Shown here: piece by piece, positions 33,981-42,171 of the stretch
Layout of the letters: each line of letters opens with the position of its first letter
Numbering within the stretch: position 1 is the first letter of the stretch
Source of the DNA: Bacteroidota bacterium
Lineage (GTDB): Bacteria > Bacteroidota > Bacteroidia > Bacteroidales > F082
Length of the DNA: 64,000 bases
NCBI GenBank assembly: GCA_018830105.1
Contig: JAHJTC010000004.1
Coordinates: 496,001-560,000 of the forward strand
Reading direction: 5' to 3'
Translations under genes and position numbers: made by a program
Notes under the pieces: generated by a model
Told to the model about the DNA's origin: nothing
Databases searched by the model: none
Seen by the model: only the letters and a program-made list of their open reading frames with translations

Positions 33981-35739
33981 CTTTGATTTTTTCTGCTTTA
34001 GATTTTTGAACTAAGGCATTCAGCACCAGTGCATCCCGAAAATAAATATCGTTTCTGAACTGCACACGATCGTTGCCGTCGCTCCATGCTGTCAGGTATA
34101 GCAGTAGCACATCAACAGGTGTTTTTAGGTTTACCGTTTTTCCATGGTTTTGCTGCATAGCCATATATATTTTTTCAGATGGCCAATTCGGCGAATCGGT
34201 CAAAAGCAGCTCGGCCAGTTCAAAAGGTTTCTCGATACGTATGCAACCCGAGCTCATGGCCCTGTCGTCGCGGGCAAAGTAACTCCTTGATGGCGTATCA
34301 TGTATATAAACGTTATAACTATTCGGAAACATAAATTTTACTTTCCCCAGTGCATTATTTGGTCCGGGCTCTTGTCGTACCATATATGGAAAGTTATCAA
34401 CTGATATTTTTGACCAGTCAATTTCGTTATAGGCTATTTCTGAACCATTGAACCTGAGCAATTTCATATTCTTTTCCTTTAGATATGCAGGGCCTTTAAG
34501 CAGTTGAGGAATCACATCGTTCTTCAAAATTGTTGGGGGTACCGTCCAGCTAGGCCCAAATACAATATAAGAGATAAGCGCATCAAAAACCGGCGTTTTC
34601 CGATAATTCTTGCCCACGATAGCTCGCATTGAAATAAGTGTATCCGAACCTTCAATCATTGTTAGATCAAAACTTGCAATATTGACAATTATATACTTAT
34701 GCGGTTTCTGCAAGGGAAGCCACCTAAACCGCTCCATATTTACTTTTAACCGATCTGTTAACACCTGCGGATTAGTATTTAGTGCCAGCAAGGTTCCTCT
34801 TCCTATCACACCATCGGCATTTAAACCCCAGTCTTTTTGAAAAATCTTTACTTGTTTTTCAAGTTCCATATCATAATTGACTGAACTACTATCTGACAAT
34901 GGATACCTCAGTTTTATTAGCCTTTCCCTGATTTTTGGGAGTATCTGGCTTGAATCACCAGGATCAATGTTGATTGCTGAAATTATTGCTGTCCAGGGTT
35001 CATTTTCCAAGCCATGAAAAAATGCCAATTCCTCTTTCATCCTCCAGTACGAAGGATATTTTGGTGCAAGCATGTCGAGTGCATTAGCTATATCAACAGT
35101 GGCCAGCGCTTCTTCTAAGTTGATGTTTAACTGTATCTTAGGATCCTTTCGCTTCATTTTCCAACTTTCGCCTTCTTTTTCAGCTTCAACCTTACCGTAA
35201 TACATTTGCAAGCCCAGTAAAAGAAATGCATCAGACATCAAAACATCTAATTTCGTCATTTCCTCTGTATTCATCGGCATAAATAATCCTGTTTTGTCAA
35301 TATAAGCTTCGATCCTAAATAAATGGTAATCAGTTGGCTGCAAGCCATGCTCGTTTACCAGCCGGATATAATCCAAAAGCGCATAGCCATTTTTTTCAAG
35401 CAAATTTGAGTTAACCCGAACAGGGACATCAAATTTATTCCAGATAGGAGAATATATGTTATACCGTTCAGTAGCCTGCGTATTAATCCAGGATGGAATA
35501 TTAGAATTTGTCCTGACAGCTTGCCTGGTGTTGTGAGCCCATGCCGGAGCATAATTTCTGTTGTGATAAAACTGCTGCAGCACCTTGCTTGAATACAGCT
35601 CATCTCCATCAATTTTATAAGGTGAACCTTCCGTTTTGTTTGTGATAAACAGACTAATGATTTCAGAAAGCTCATCAGCAGTTAATGTTAATGTTGTCAG
35701 CAATAGAAATGCTGAAACAACTATTCTGAAAATATGCAA
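33967..35739 (-). CDS. L,D-transpeptidase, YcbB/LdtD type
   Basis: A 590-residue periplasmic enzyme. It has a signal peptide (IVVSAFLLLTTLTLT), an alpha-helical scaffold domain, a peptidoglycan-binding domain (KQVKIFQKDWGLNADGVIG, about residue 290) and a YkuD catalytic domain. The His and Cys are in VYIHDTPSRSYFARD and MSSGCIRIEKP (near residue 500). It would form 3-3 crosslinks in peptidoglycan. It follows a lipoprotein gene by 19 bp on the same strand and probably shares the regulon promoter at 36.24 kb. Confidence 0.92.
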   Translation of the reverse strand: MHIFRIVVSAFLLLTTLTLTADELSEIISLFITNKTEGSPYKIDGDELYSSKVLQQFYHNRNYAPAWAHNTRQAVRTNSNIPSWINTQATERYNIYSPIWNKFDVPVRVNSNLLEKNGYALLDYIRLVNEHGLQPTDYHLFRIEAYIDKTGLFMPMNTEEMTKLDVLMSDAFLLLGLQMYYGKVEAEKEGESWKMKRKDPKIQLNINLEEALATVDIANALDMLAPKYPSYWRMKEELAFFHGLENEPWTAIISAINIDPGDSSQILPKIRERLIKLRYPLSDSSSVNYDMELEKQVKIFQKDWGLNADGVIGRGTLLALNTNPQVLTDRLKVNMERFRWLPLQKPHKYIIVNIASFDLTMIEGSDTLISMRAIVGKNYRKTPVFDALISYIVFGPSWTVPPTILKNDVIPQLLKGPAYLKEKNMKLLRFNGSEIAYNEIDWSKISVDNFPYMVRQEPGPNNALGKVKFMFPNSYNVYIHDTPSRSYFARDDRAMSSGCIRIEKPFELAELLLTDSPNWPSEKIYMAMQQNHGKTVNLKTPVDVLLLYLTAWSDGNDRVQFRNDIYFRDALVLNALVQKSKAEKIKVIPF

Positions 35740-35758
35740 TTGAAGTAACTTAATGAGA

Positions 35759-36211
35759 TTAAAAATTGTCTGTGGTCATAATAATCTGATTCCCCGGACT
35801 GCGAACATCTATCCCCTTTTCGGCAGTGACAAATAATCTGACAGGTTTATACGATGACACCGTTTCCAGAGAAGCAGTTTTTTGTTTCGAAAAAATACTG
35901 TTTGAACTTTTTAGCTGACCTATATTTTCAATTTCGCCCTTGTCAGTTTCCATCCAAACCACATAAGTTTGCTTAAATGACTGCAGTCTTTCAACCGCTG
36001 CCAAATCATGAATTTTTACTTTAATCATGTAATTACTGTTGTTGTCCTGTTTTACTTTAACCGAGCCTTTGGCTGCAGGAACAACTGAGGAGCTTAAGAA
36101 ATTTACTTTTCGGGCACATGAAGTGGCTAAAAGTATAACTGATACCGCCAATATGCTAAAAAAGATATCCGTAACAAGTTTATTTTTTCTTCTTGTTTTC
36201 ATCTCTTTCAT
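35759..36211 (-). CDS. Small lipoprotein, unrecognised, ahead of the L,D-transpeptidase
   Basis: About 150 residues. A signal peptide ends in the lipobox LLATSC, then comes a beta-rich domain (MIKVKIHDLAAVERL..TYVVWMETDKGEIENIGQL) resembling anti-sigma or adhesion-type beta domains; I do not recognise a family. The frame runs back to 36238. I start at the ATG at 36211 because its distance to the upstream promoter matches other regulon genes; 36202 is an alternative. It is probably an operon partner of the L,D-transpeptidase gene. Confidence 0.72.
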   Translation of the reverse strand: MKEMKTRRKNKLVTDIFFSILAVSVILLATSCARKVNFLSSSVVPAAKGSVKVKQDNNSNYMIKVKIHDLAAVERLQSFKQTYVVWMETDKGEIENIGQLKSSNSIFSKQKTASLETVSSYKPVRLFVTAEKGIDVRSPGNQIIMTTDNF

Positions 36212-36240
36212 TTTTAAAGTGTGTAAATAATTCGACAAGA

Positions 36241-36305
36241 CAAAGGTGATCCATTGGGTTTGTTAAAACCTTACACAATAAAAGGAAAGAGTTACATCAT
36301 TCACT
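36241..36305 (-). promoter_or_regulatory. Regulon promoter 2 (lipoprotein/L,D-transpeptidase)
   Basis: On the minus strand: AGTGAA-TG-ATGTAA (36292-36305), GTGTAA (36271-36276) 21 bp on, and CACCTTTG (36241-36248) at the -7 position. The distal element overlaps the last codons of the PAS-domain gene. Confidence 0.65.
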
Positions 36306-36855
36306 CATTTGAGAGCTTCGAAATGTCAACCACTGACAACAGGCAGTTTTGCTCGTCCTCAGTAACTACGCCTTCCATAAATACCTTGTACGATGATTTA
36401 TTAGGATGCTCAAGGGTTATTTCGCAGCTTTCTTTAGCATTGCTGGCATATACTTTCGCAAAAAAATCGTTAAATACCTTCTTTGATGCTTCGGAGACAA
36501 AAAGTTTAAAATTGCTATCTATTAATTTAAACCGTTTATCTTTCAACAGTTCGGCGCCGGTAAAATTCAGATCGCAAATTGTTCCTTCCTTATCGAGGGT
36601 AAAATAGCCGACAGGTGCCAAATCAAAGAGCACCGTGTATTTCTTCAGGGTTTTTTCCTTTGTTTCATATGCCTGACGTAACTCTTCGTTCTGCAACTCC
36701 AACTCAATCTGATGCACTTGCAGTTCGTGAAGAAGCTTGTTGGCATTGAAATCCTTCAAATCTTTAGCTTCTTTTTTCATCTTCTTTTCGAGCATCTGTT
36801 CAGCTTTTTTACGTAGCATTTCAGCATTGGTAAAATCAAAGTCTTCGTCCATCAT
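36301..36855 (-). CDS. PAS-domain protein without output domain
   Basis: A 184-residue soluble protein. A charged coiled coil (about 12-70, KKAEQMLEKKMKKEAKDL ... ELQVHQIELELQNEELRQ) leads into one PAS domain (about 75-180, FDLAPVGYFTLDKEGTICDLNFTGAELL). There is no kinase, cyclase or DNA-binding part. It starts 3 bp after the CheB-CheR gene stop and probably works with that protein, for instance by hetero-coiled coil through the similar HELQVHQIELE helix. Confidence 0.85.
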   Translation of the reverse strand: MMDEDFDFTNAEMLRKKAEQMLEKKMKKEAKDLKDFNANKLLHELQVHQIELELQNEELRQAYETKEKTLKKYTVLFDLAPVGYFTLDKEGTICDLNFTGAELLKDKRFKLIDSNFKLFVSEASKKVFNDFFAKVYASNAKESCEITLEHPNKSSYKVFMEGVVTEDEQNCLLSVVDISKLSNE

Positions 36856-36858
36856 GGC

Positions 36859-39780
36859 TTATTCTTTTTTTGTTAAAATTATTATTTCTGAAGGAATATG
36901 CAGTTGGTTGAACAGCACATTTACGAACCATTCGACCTCCATTTTTTTTGCATCAGCTGCAATCACCTGAAAATTCAATTTGTTGACTCCCGGTTTTTTC
37001 AGCAGCATGTTTATCTGTTGTGCTGTTTTTTTTCGCACTGGCTCGGGGATAAATAATTCTAAATAGTTTCGATTTAATACGTCTTCGCGTTTTTTGCCAA
37101 AGAAATTTTCAGCTGCCGGATTAAATCCAAGTATATCCCAGTTGGAGGCCAGTTTAATAATCACATTGGAAGACAAATCTAAAAGTGTTTGGCTTTCCTG
37201 GTTACTTATTTGTATTTTTTCTTCAACCAGTTTGAGTTTTGTGATGTTTATAAAGGTGATGACCAGTCCGTCAATGCGGTCGTCGAAGGTGCGATAAGGC
37301 ATTATGCGGGTAGAGTACCACCGGCCGTCTTGGGTTGGAATTTGTTTTTCAATAAATATCAATGTGCGTAAAACTTCCTTGGCATCATCGGCCAAGTCGG
37401 GATAAACAAGCTGGGATGTCTGGTCAGTAATTGGCCTGCCGATATCACTTTTTATAAGTTTAAATATTTTGGTTGCCTGATTTGTGAAACGGCGGATGTT
37501 TAACTCCTTGTCGAGAAACAGGGTGGCAATATCGGTGCTGTTCAGCAGGTTTTTCATATCGTTGTTTACCCTCGAATAATCATCTACTTTCGATTGCAAC
37601 TCGGCATTCACGGTCTGTAGTTCTTCATTCAGGCTTTGCATTTCTTCTTTCGAAGTAGTTAGCTCCTCATTGGTCGACTGTAATTCTTCGTTGGTGGATT
37701 GTAATTCTTCGTTGGTGGATTTTAGTTCTTCCTGCGAAGTTTGCATTTCTTCCTGTATATTTTGTATCTCTTCACGGGTATGCAGCAGCTCTTCCTCCAG
37801 TTCCGATTCCCTTCTGCTGGTTACTTTGCTCTTGTTTGTTTTTGCCGACAATTGGGTTTCGGTGGCTTGCGGCACGTCTGTAAAAATCACCATCAATTTG
37901 CCATGCAAAGGCTCGGGCTTATTAATCCACTGAATTTTTAAATCAACAGTTAAAGTACCGCCATTCGCACCCATTTTTACATGGTGCAAGGTCACCGCTT
38001 CTCGTTTAAGAACAGCTTTGCGAAAGGCGATGGTAAAATTGCTTTGAAAGCCGGGTCGTAACATGGCAAAAATGTTGAGGTTTGCCTTACCCACGGGTGG
38101 CTCCAAATATTTTCCGGTACGTCCGCTAGTATAGAGAATATCGCCGTTATCGTTTACCAGTACACCCACAGGTGAAAACTGTTGCAAAAGCAATTGATCG
38201 GCAAGCGTTTGAATGTTCATAATTGGTTTGTGTGGTTCTATACTTTCAAAATTACCAGGTTTAGGTCGGGAAAATGATGAGGGAAAATCGAATAACTCAG
38301 GTTCCAGGCCTTCATCAGAGCGCTTAAATATTTTCAGGCTGCTATTTACCGGAGCGAAAAGATAGCTTTGTGATCCAAGGGTTTCGGAGCTGCCCAGCAG
38401 TAAAATTCCCTCTGCGTTAAGGCTGTAATAAAATAAGCCAAGTAATTTCTTCTGCAGCTCGGCATCCATGTAAATCAACAGGTTGCGGCACGAAATCAAG
38501 TCGATATTGGTAAAAGGCGGATGCATAATAATATTGTGTTGCGCAAACACAATCATCTCTCGTATTTCTGTATTGATACGGTAACCGTCGTCTGTTTTAT
38601 TAAAAAACCGATTGAGCCTTTTTGCAGATACATCAGCAGCAATATTTTCCGGAAATATTCCTTTCCGGGCGGTATGAATGGCATCGCTATCGAGATCAGA
38701 GGCAAATATTTGTAATGTAACACCAACGGACGCACTGATGTTTTCCAAGGCTTCCTTAAAAATAATTGCTAATGAATAAGCTTCTTCGCCGGTAGAGCAA
38801 CCGGGCACCCAGACTCTTAATGTTGTGTTGGGTTTTATTTTACGAATTAGTTCAGGAATAACGGACTCTTTTAGTTTTTCCCAAACCTGAGGATCGCGAA
38901 AAAAACTGGTAACACCAATCATTAATTCTTTGAACAGGATATGTGTTTCCTCAGGATTGTCCTGCAAAAAATGGACGTACGAAAATATTTTATCAATCTT
39001 ATGAACGCTCATTCTCCGTTCGATGCGGCGATAAACCGTATTTTTTTTGTAGAGCGAAAAATCGTTGCCGGTATGTGTTCGCAGTAAAATTATAATTTTT
39101 TCAATGGCACTTTTATCGTTTGCTTCAACTTTCAGGCTTGCCTTGGCTACAGGTATATGTTTAAGATAATAAAGGAGTTCGGTAGCCAATTTTTCGGGTG
39201 GCGCCACAATATCAACAAGCCCTGAATCGATCGCGTTTCGAGGCATACTGTCAAATTTTGCAGTTTTGGGATCCTGCACCAGTACAACTCCATTACTTTC
39301 TTTTATAGCCCTTATTCCGCTGCTGCCGTCGGAGCCCATTCCTGAGAGAATAATGCCAATGGCAAACTTTTTTTGATCATCGGCCAAAGACCGTAGAAAA
39401 AAATCAACAGGAAGGCGCAGGCCGCGTGACTCAACCGGATCGAACAGAAAAAGTAAGCCATTTAAAACGGACATGCTCTTGTTTGGGGGAATTACATAAA
39501 CAAAGTTTGGCTTAATTTGCATGCGGTCTTTTGCCTGAAAAACCGTCATTTTGCAATTACGCTGAAGCAATTCCGGCAGCATCCCTTTTTGTGTAGGATC
39601 CAAATGCTGGATAACAACATACGCCATTCCACTGATTTCGGGAACATTTTTCAAAAATTGTATCAATGCTTCAAGCCCACCAGCTGAAGCGCCAATACCA
39701 ACAATTGGAAACTTACTGCTTTTTAAATCAGGAGCTTTTTTTAATGAAGAGGCTGTCGGTTCTTCTTTTTTAGTTTTCAA
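36859..39780 (-). CDS. CheB-CheR fusion with PAS domains
   Basis: A 973-residue cytosolic signalling protein. In order: a CheB methylesterase domain (about 22-215, GIGASAGGLEALIQFL with the Ser, VIQHLDPTQKGMLP with the His, ILSGMGSDGSSG with the Asp), CheR methyltransferase (about 225-490, SAM motif VWVPGCSTGEEAYSLA), a PAS-like segment, a long S-helix coiled coil (repeats of LQSTNEE), and two PAS domains at the end. There is no receiver or kinase domain. No chemoreceptor or flagellar gene is in the window, so a non-chemotaxis role is likely. Confidence 0.93.
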   Translation of the reverse strand: MKTKKEEPTASSLKKAPDLKSSKFPIVGIGASAGGLEALIQFLKNVPEISGMAYVVIQHLDPTQKGMLPELLQRNCKMTVFQAKDRMQIKPNFVYVIPPNKSMSVLNGLLFLFDPVESRGLRLPVDFFLRSLADDQKKFAIGIILSGMGSDGSSGIRAIKESNGVVLVQDPKTAKFDSMPRNAIDSGLVDIVAPPEKLATELLYYLKHIPVAKASLKVEANDKSAIEKIIILLRTHTGNDFSLYKKNTVYRRIERRMSVHKIDKIFSYVHFLQDNPEETHILFKELMIGVTSFFRDPQVWEKLKESVIPELIRKIKPNTTLRVWVPGCSTGEEAYSLAIIFKEALENISASVGVTLQIFASDLDSDAIHTARKGIFPENIAADVSAKRLNRFFNKTDDGYRINTEIREMIVFAQHNIIMHPPFTNIDLISCRNLLIYMDAELQKKLLGLFYYSLNAEGILLLGSSETLGSQSYLFAPVNSSLKIFKRSDEGLEPELFDFPSSFSRPKPGNFESIEPHKPIMNIQTLADQLLLQQFSPVGVLVNDNGDILYTSGRTGKYLEPPVGKANLNIFAMLRPGFQSNFTIAFRKAVLKREAVTLHHVKMGANGGTLTVDLKIQWINKPEPLHGKLMVIFTDVPQATETQLSAKTNKSKVTSRRESELEEELLHTREEIQNIQEEMQTSQEELKSTNEELQSTNEELQSTNEELTTSKEEMQSLNEELQTVNAELQSKVDDYSRVNNDMKNLLNSTDIATLFLDKELNIRRFTNQATKIFKLIKSDIGRPITDQTSQLVYPDLADDAKEVLRTLIFIEKQIPTQDGRWYSTRIMPYRTFDDRIDGLVITFINITKLKLVEEKIQISNQESQTLLDLSSNVIIKLASNWDILGFNPAAENFFGKKREDVLNRNYLELFIPEPVRKKTAQQINMLLKKPGVNKLNFQVIAADAKKMEVEWFVNVLFNQLHIPSEIIILTKKE

Positions 39781-39854
39781 TGTGTACTAATTAATATATT
39801 ATCGTTTTTGAGTTATCAAAAATATACTTTTTTGTGGCCTTAAAGGTAAAACAT

Positions 39855-40013
39855 TCAATCTATTGTATTGTTTTCAAGCTGAAGATTTTTGTCATTCTGG
39901 TGTTCACAGCGTTTAACTGGTTCTATTGTAACCATTTTATATTTTCTTTTTGTAACAGCCAGTCCGAACAGAAATCCGAGTATTAAACTTAGCAGTATCT
40001 GAAGCCAGTCCAA
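39855..40013 (-). CDS. Putative 52-residue single-helix membrane protein
   Basis: A short frame with a TTG start at 40013 and a GGGGAGGAG purine run about 11 nt upstream. It encodes one strong membrane helix (WLQILLSLILGFLFGLAV) and a basic then polar tail (TKRKYKMVTIEPVKR). It overlaps the previous small frame and lies ahead of the CheB-CheR gene. The start is uncertain and I recognise no family. Confidence 0.4.
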   Translation of the reverse strand: MDWLQILLSLILGFLFGLAVTKRKYKMVTIEPVKRCEHQNDKNLQLENNTID

Positions 40014-40129
40014 TTGTAAATTACTCCTCCCCTATGCATTGAGTGTGTTACACACTCATCAGCGCCCAGAAACAGAAATGCAACAATTATAACAAGGACT
40101 GCAATTACATATGCAGCTTTTCTTCGCAT
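39989..40129 (-). CDS. Putative 46-residue exported or membrane peptide
   Basis: ATG at 40129, then RRKAAYVIAVLVIIVAFLFLGA, a hydrophobic helix after a basic start, and a short tail containing Cys and His. It sits 20 nt downstream of a regulon-type promoter directed at it, which supports its being expressed. It and the next small frame probably lead the CheB-CheR operon. No family recognised. Confidence 0.45.
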   Translation of the reverse strand: MRRKAAYVIAVLVIIVAFLFLGADECVTHSMHRGGVIYNWTGFRYC

Positions 40130-40149
40130 GTTTTAGCTTCTTAAAGGGC

Positions 40150-40214
40150 GCAATGTAAGAAGCTATGCAAAAGTTTGTTTTATATAATTATGATAAAAAC
40201 TTACATTATTCCCA
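40150..40214 (-). promoter_or_regulatory. Regulon promoter 3 (small ORFs/CheB-CheR/PAS)
   Basis: On the minus strand: TGGGAA-TA-ATGTAA (40201-40214), ATATAA (40180-40185) 21 bp on, and a weak -7 region (TTACATTG, 40151-40158). It is back to back with regulon promoter 4, which faces the other way. Confidence 0.55.
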
Positions 40215-40244
40215 CTTTTTCATCAGTAAAAGATGCATACAATA

Positions 40245-40309
40245 TGTGAAAGATGTAAGTCTTTCCAAGAGTTATGTAACAAACCAGGCTTTCAAGGGGA
40301 GTACTTTTG
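40245..40309 (+). promoter_or_regulatory. Regulon promoter 4 (OmpA lipoprotein operon)
   Basis: On the plus strand: TGTGAA-AG-ATGTAA (40245-40258), ATGTAA (40274-40279) 21 bp on, and TACTTTTG (40302-40309), a perfect TAnnTTTG box. It has the best overall match of the nine sites. Confidence 0.75.
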
Positions 40310-40381
40310 TTGCAATACAATTACTATAAATCATTAGTATGACTAAAAATGAATGATTTAAACAATCTAAAAAAAATCAAA

Positions 40382-41059
40382 ATGAAAATGAAAAAGTTAA
40401 GCATGTTTTTACTTGTAGTACTAAGCGCCACATTTATTTCTACGGGCTGTGCTTCTTGGAATAAAACACAAAAAGGAGCAGTTATTGGAACGGCAGCAGG
40501 TGGTACGGCAGGCGCTGTAATAGGAAGATCTTCGGGCAATACGGCTCTGGGAGCAATAATCGGGGCCGCTGTTGGCGGTGCTTCAGGCGCTATAATTGGC
40601 AGACAAATGGATAAACAAGCCGAGGAAATTGCAAAAACAGTACCTGATGCAAAAGTTGAACGCGTGGGCGAAGGTATTGTGGTAGAATTCAGTAGCAATA
40701 TTTTGTTTGGGTTCGATGAATCGGATCTATCATACGATGCGAAAACAAACCTTGATAAACTGGTTTCTGTGCTGAATGTTTATCCTGAAACCGATATTGA
40801 AATTCAGGGACATACCGACAGCAGAGGTAGCGAACAATATAACCAGACGCTTTCGGTACAACGCGCTAACATTGTTTCCGATTACCTGGCCGACAAAGGG
40901 ATTGCTCATGACCGTTTGGAAACTAAAGGATTTGGAGAAACACTTCCCAAATATGAAAATCAAACAGCAGAAGGTCGCACCCAGAACCGCAGGGTTGAGT
41001 TTATGATTACTGCCAATGAAAAGATGAAAGAAGAAGCTGAAAAGGAAGCCTCAAAATAA
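40382..41059 (+). CDS. OmpA-family lipoprotein with glycine zipper
   Basis: About 225 residues. A signal peptide ends in the lipobox ISTGC. A glycine-zipper membrane segment follows (GAVIGTAAGGTAGAVIG and GAIIGAAVGGASGAIIG), then an OmpA peptidoglycan-binding domain (about 105-220) with IEIQGHTDSRGS, LSVQRANIVSDYL and NRRVEFMI. It tethers the outer membrane to the cell wall. The ATG at 40382 gives a compact signal peptide. An upstream in-frame ATG at 40349 fits the promoter spacing of other regulon genes and is possible. Confidence 0.9.
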   Translation: MKMKKLSMFLLVVLSATFISTGCASWNKTQKGAVIGTAAGGTAGAVIGRSSGNTALGAIIGAAVGGASGAIIGRQMDKQAEEIAKTVPDAKVERVGEGIVVEFSSNILFGFDESDLSYDAKTNLDKLVSVLNVYPETDIEIQGHTDSRGSEQYNQTLSVQRANIVSDYLADKGIAHDRLETKGFGETLPKYENQTAEGRTQNRRVEFMITANEKMKEEAEKEASK

Positions 41060-41084
41060 TTTTAAAACCTAACAAATAATAATA

Positions 41085-41762
41085 ATGAAGACAAAACTAT
41101 TTTCTTTGATTCTGATTTTGACCTTTTCCGGATCTATGGCATTTGCCCAGGGAACCGGAATATCAAAAACATCCTTTGCAGTTATCGGTGGTGTAAACTT
41201 ACAAAACCTGAACGGAAAGGATAATAGCGGCGACAAACTCGATAACGATTTACTTGTTGGCTTTCACTTTGGGTTAAATGCCCAGATCCCCGTTGCACCT
41301 GAATTTTACTTCCAGCCGGGATTGATGTTTAGCACAAAAGGAGCCAACAATACAGAAGGTGCAATTACAAGCACTTACAAGCTGTCGTATATTGAATTGC
41401 CTTTGAATTTTGTTTATAAAGCCCAACTTGGAACGGGCTATTTTATGCTGGGATTCGGGCCTTATGTGGCTTATGCAGTTGGAGGTAAAGCCAATTACGA
41501 AGGTGGTGATGCTTCGATTGAGTCGGATATTGAATTCAAAAAAGAGGTTGAAATTGGCGACCCGCTTACAACAGTATATATGAAACCGTTTGATGCCGGA
41601 GCTAATCTCTTTTTTGGCTACGAACTACCAAGCGGAATCTTTGTGCAGCTGAATACGCAACTTGGGTTGCTGGATATCAAACCTCAGGACAACCGTTTTC
41701 CTGACAATGAGTCGACACTGAAAAATACAGGATACGGCCTGTCGCTTGGATACCGGTTATAG
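41085..41762 (+). CDS. Outer-membrane beta-barrel protein (PorT-like)
   Basis: A 225-residue exported protein: signal peptide (LFSLILILTFSGSMAFAQ), then a small barrel of about eight strands with the family opening FAVIGGVNLQNL, repeated aromatic-glycine turns (YFMLGFGPYVAYAVGG) and a C-terminal strand GYGLSLGYRL. It belongs to the outer membrane protein beta-barrel family common in Bacteroidota. It is 25 bp downstream of the OmpA lipoprotein gene and probably in the same regulon transcript. Confidence 0.87.
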   Translation: MKTKLFSLILILTFSGSMAFAQGTGISKTSFAVIGGVNLQNLNGKDNSGDKLDNDLLVGFHFGLNAQIPVAPEFYFQPGLMFSTKGANNTEGAITSTYKLSYIELPLNFVYKAQLGTGYFMLGFGPYVAYAVGGKANYEGGDASIESDIEFKKEVEIGDPLTTVYMKPFDAGANLFFGYELPSGIFVQLNTQLGLLDIKPQDNRFPDNESTLKNTGYGLSLGYRL

Positions 41763-41783
41763 TTTTAAATATTTCAAGTTTTA

Positions 41784-41823
41784 GAAAAGAGGCTGTCGTT
41801 GTTTTCAACGGTAGCCTCTTTGG
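41784..41823 (+). terminator. Terminator of the OmpA/barrel operon
   Basis: AAAGAGGCTGTCGTT and AACGGTAGCCTCTTT form a long stem around GTTTTC, just after the barrel gene. The same GAGGCTG...CAGCCTC type of terminator occurs at 58.9 kb. Confidence 0.65.
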
Positions 41824-41851
41824 TTTTGCTGACTGTTTTAGTCGGCTCTCA

Positions 41852-41965
41852 AAACCCAAAATTTGGGGGCTTCGACCCGGTAATAATTTAAGTGATAGCT
41901 TTGATTATGGGAAAAATCAACCTTAATCGTTTAATTTGGTAAGATTAGAAAGTGCCCATTTTTTG
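41852..41965. repeat. Dispersed repeat copy (left flank of the solute-binding gene)
   Basis: AAAATTTGGGGGCTTCGACC, then AAGTGATAGCTTTGATT and about 60 bp more match the repeat at 43872-43983 in the same orientation. The opening GGGGGCTTCGG block is shared with the tandem array at 11.3-12.1 kb. The rest of 41966-42171 shows nothing recognisable. Confidence 0.75.
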
Positions 41966-42171
41966 GGGCTTGGGGGCAATGAACCACGCTTGGCGCTCTT
42001 TTTGAACTCATTAATTGGCTTTGAAATCAGTCCTTGAAAGCTACAAATAGAAATATAAATGCTGGCTATCTCGGATTAGCTTGAGCACGGATTAGCTTTG
42101 CTGAGCTCTCTTCGGTCGGTTGTAAATCCCTGCCAACCCTCGGAAGCCTCAGTAATTAAAATTCAGATCGT

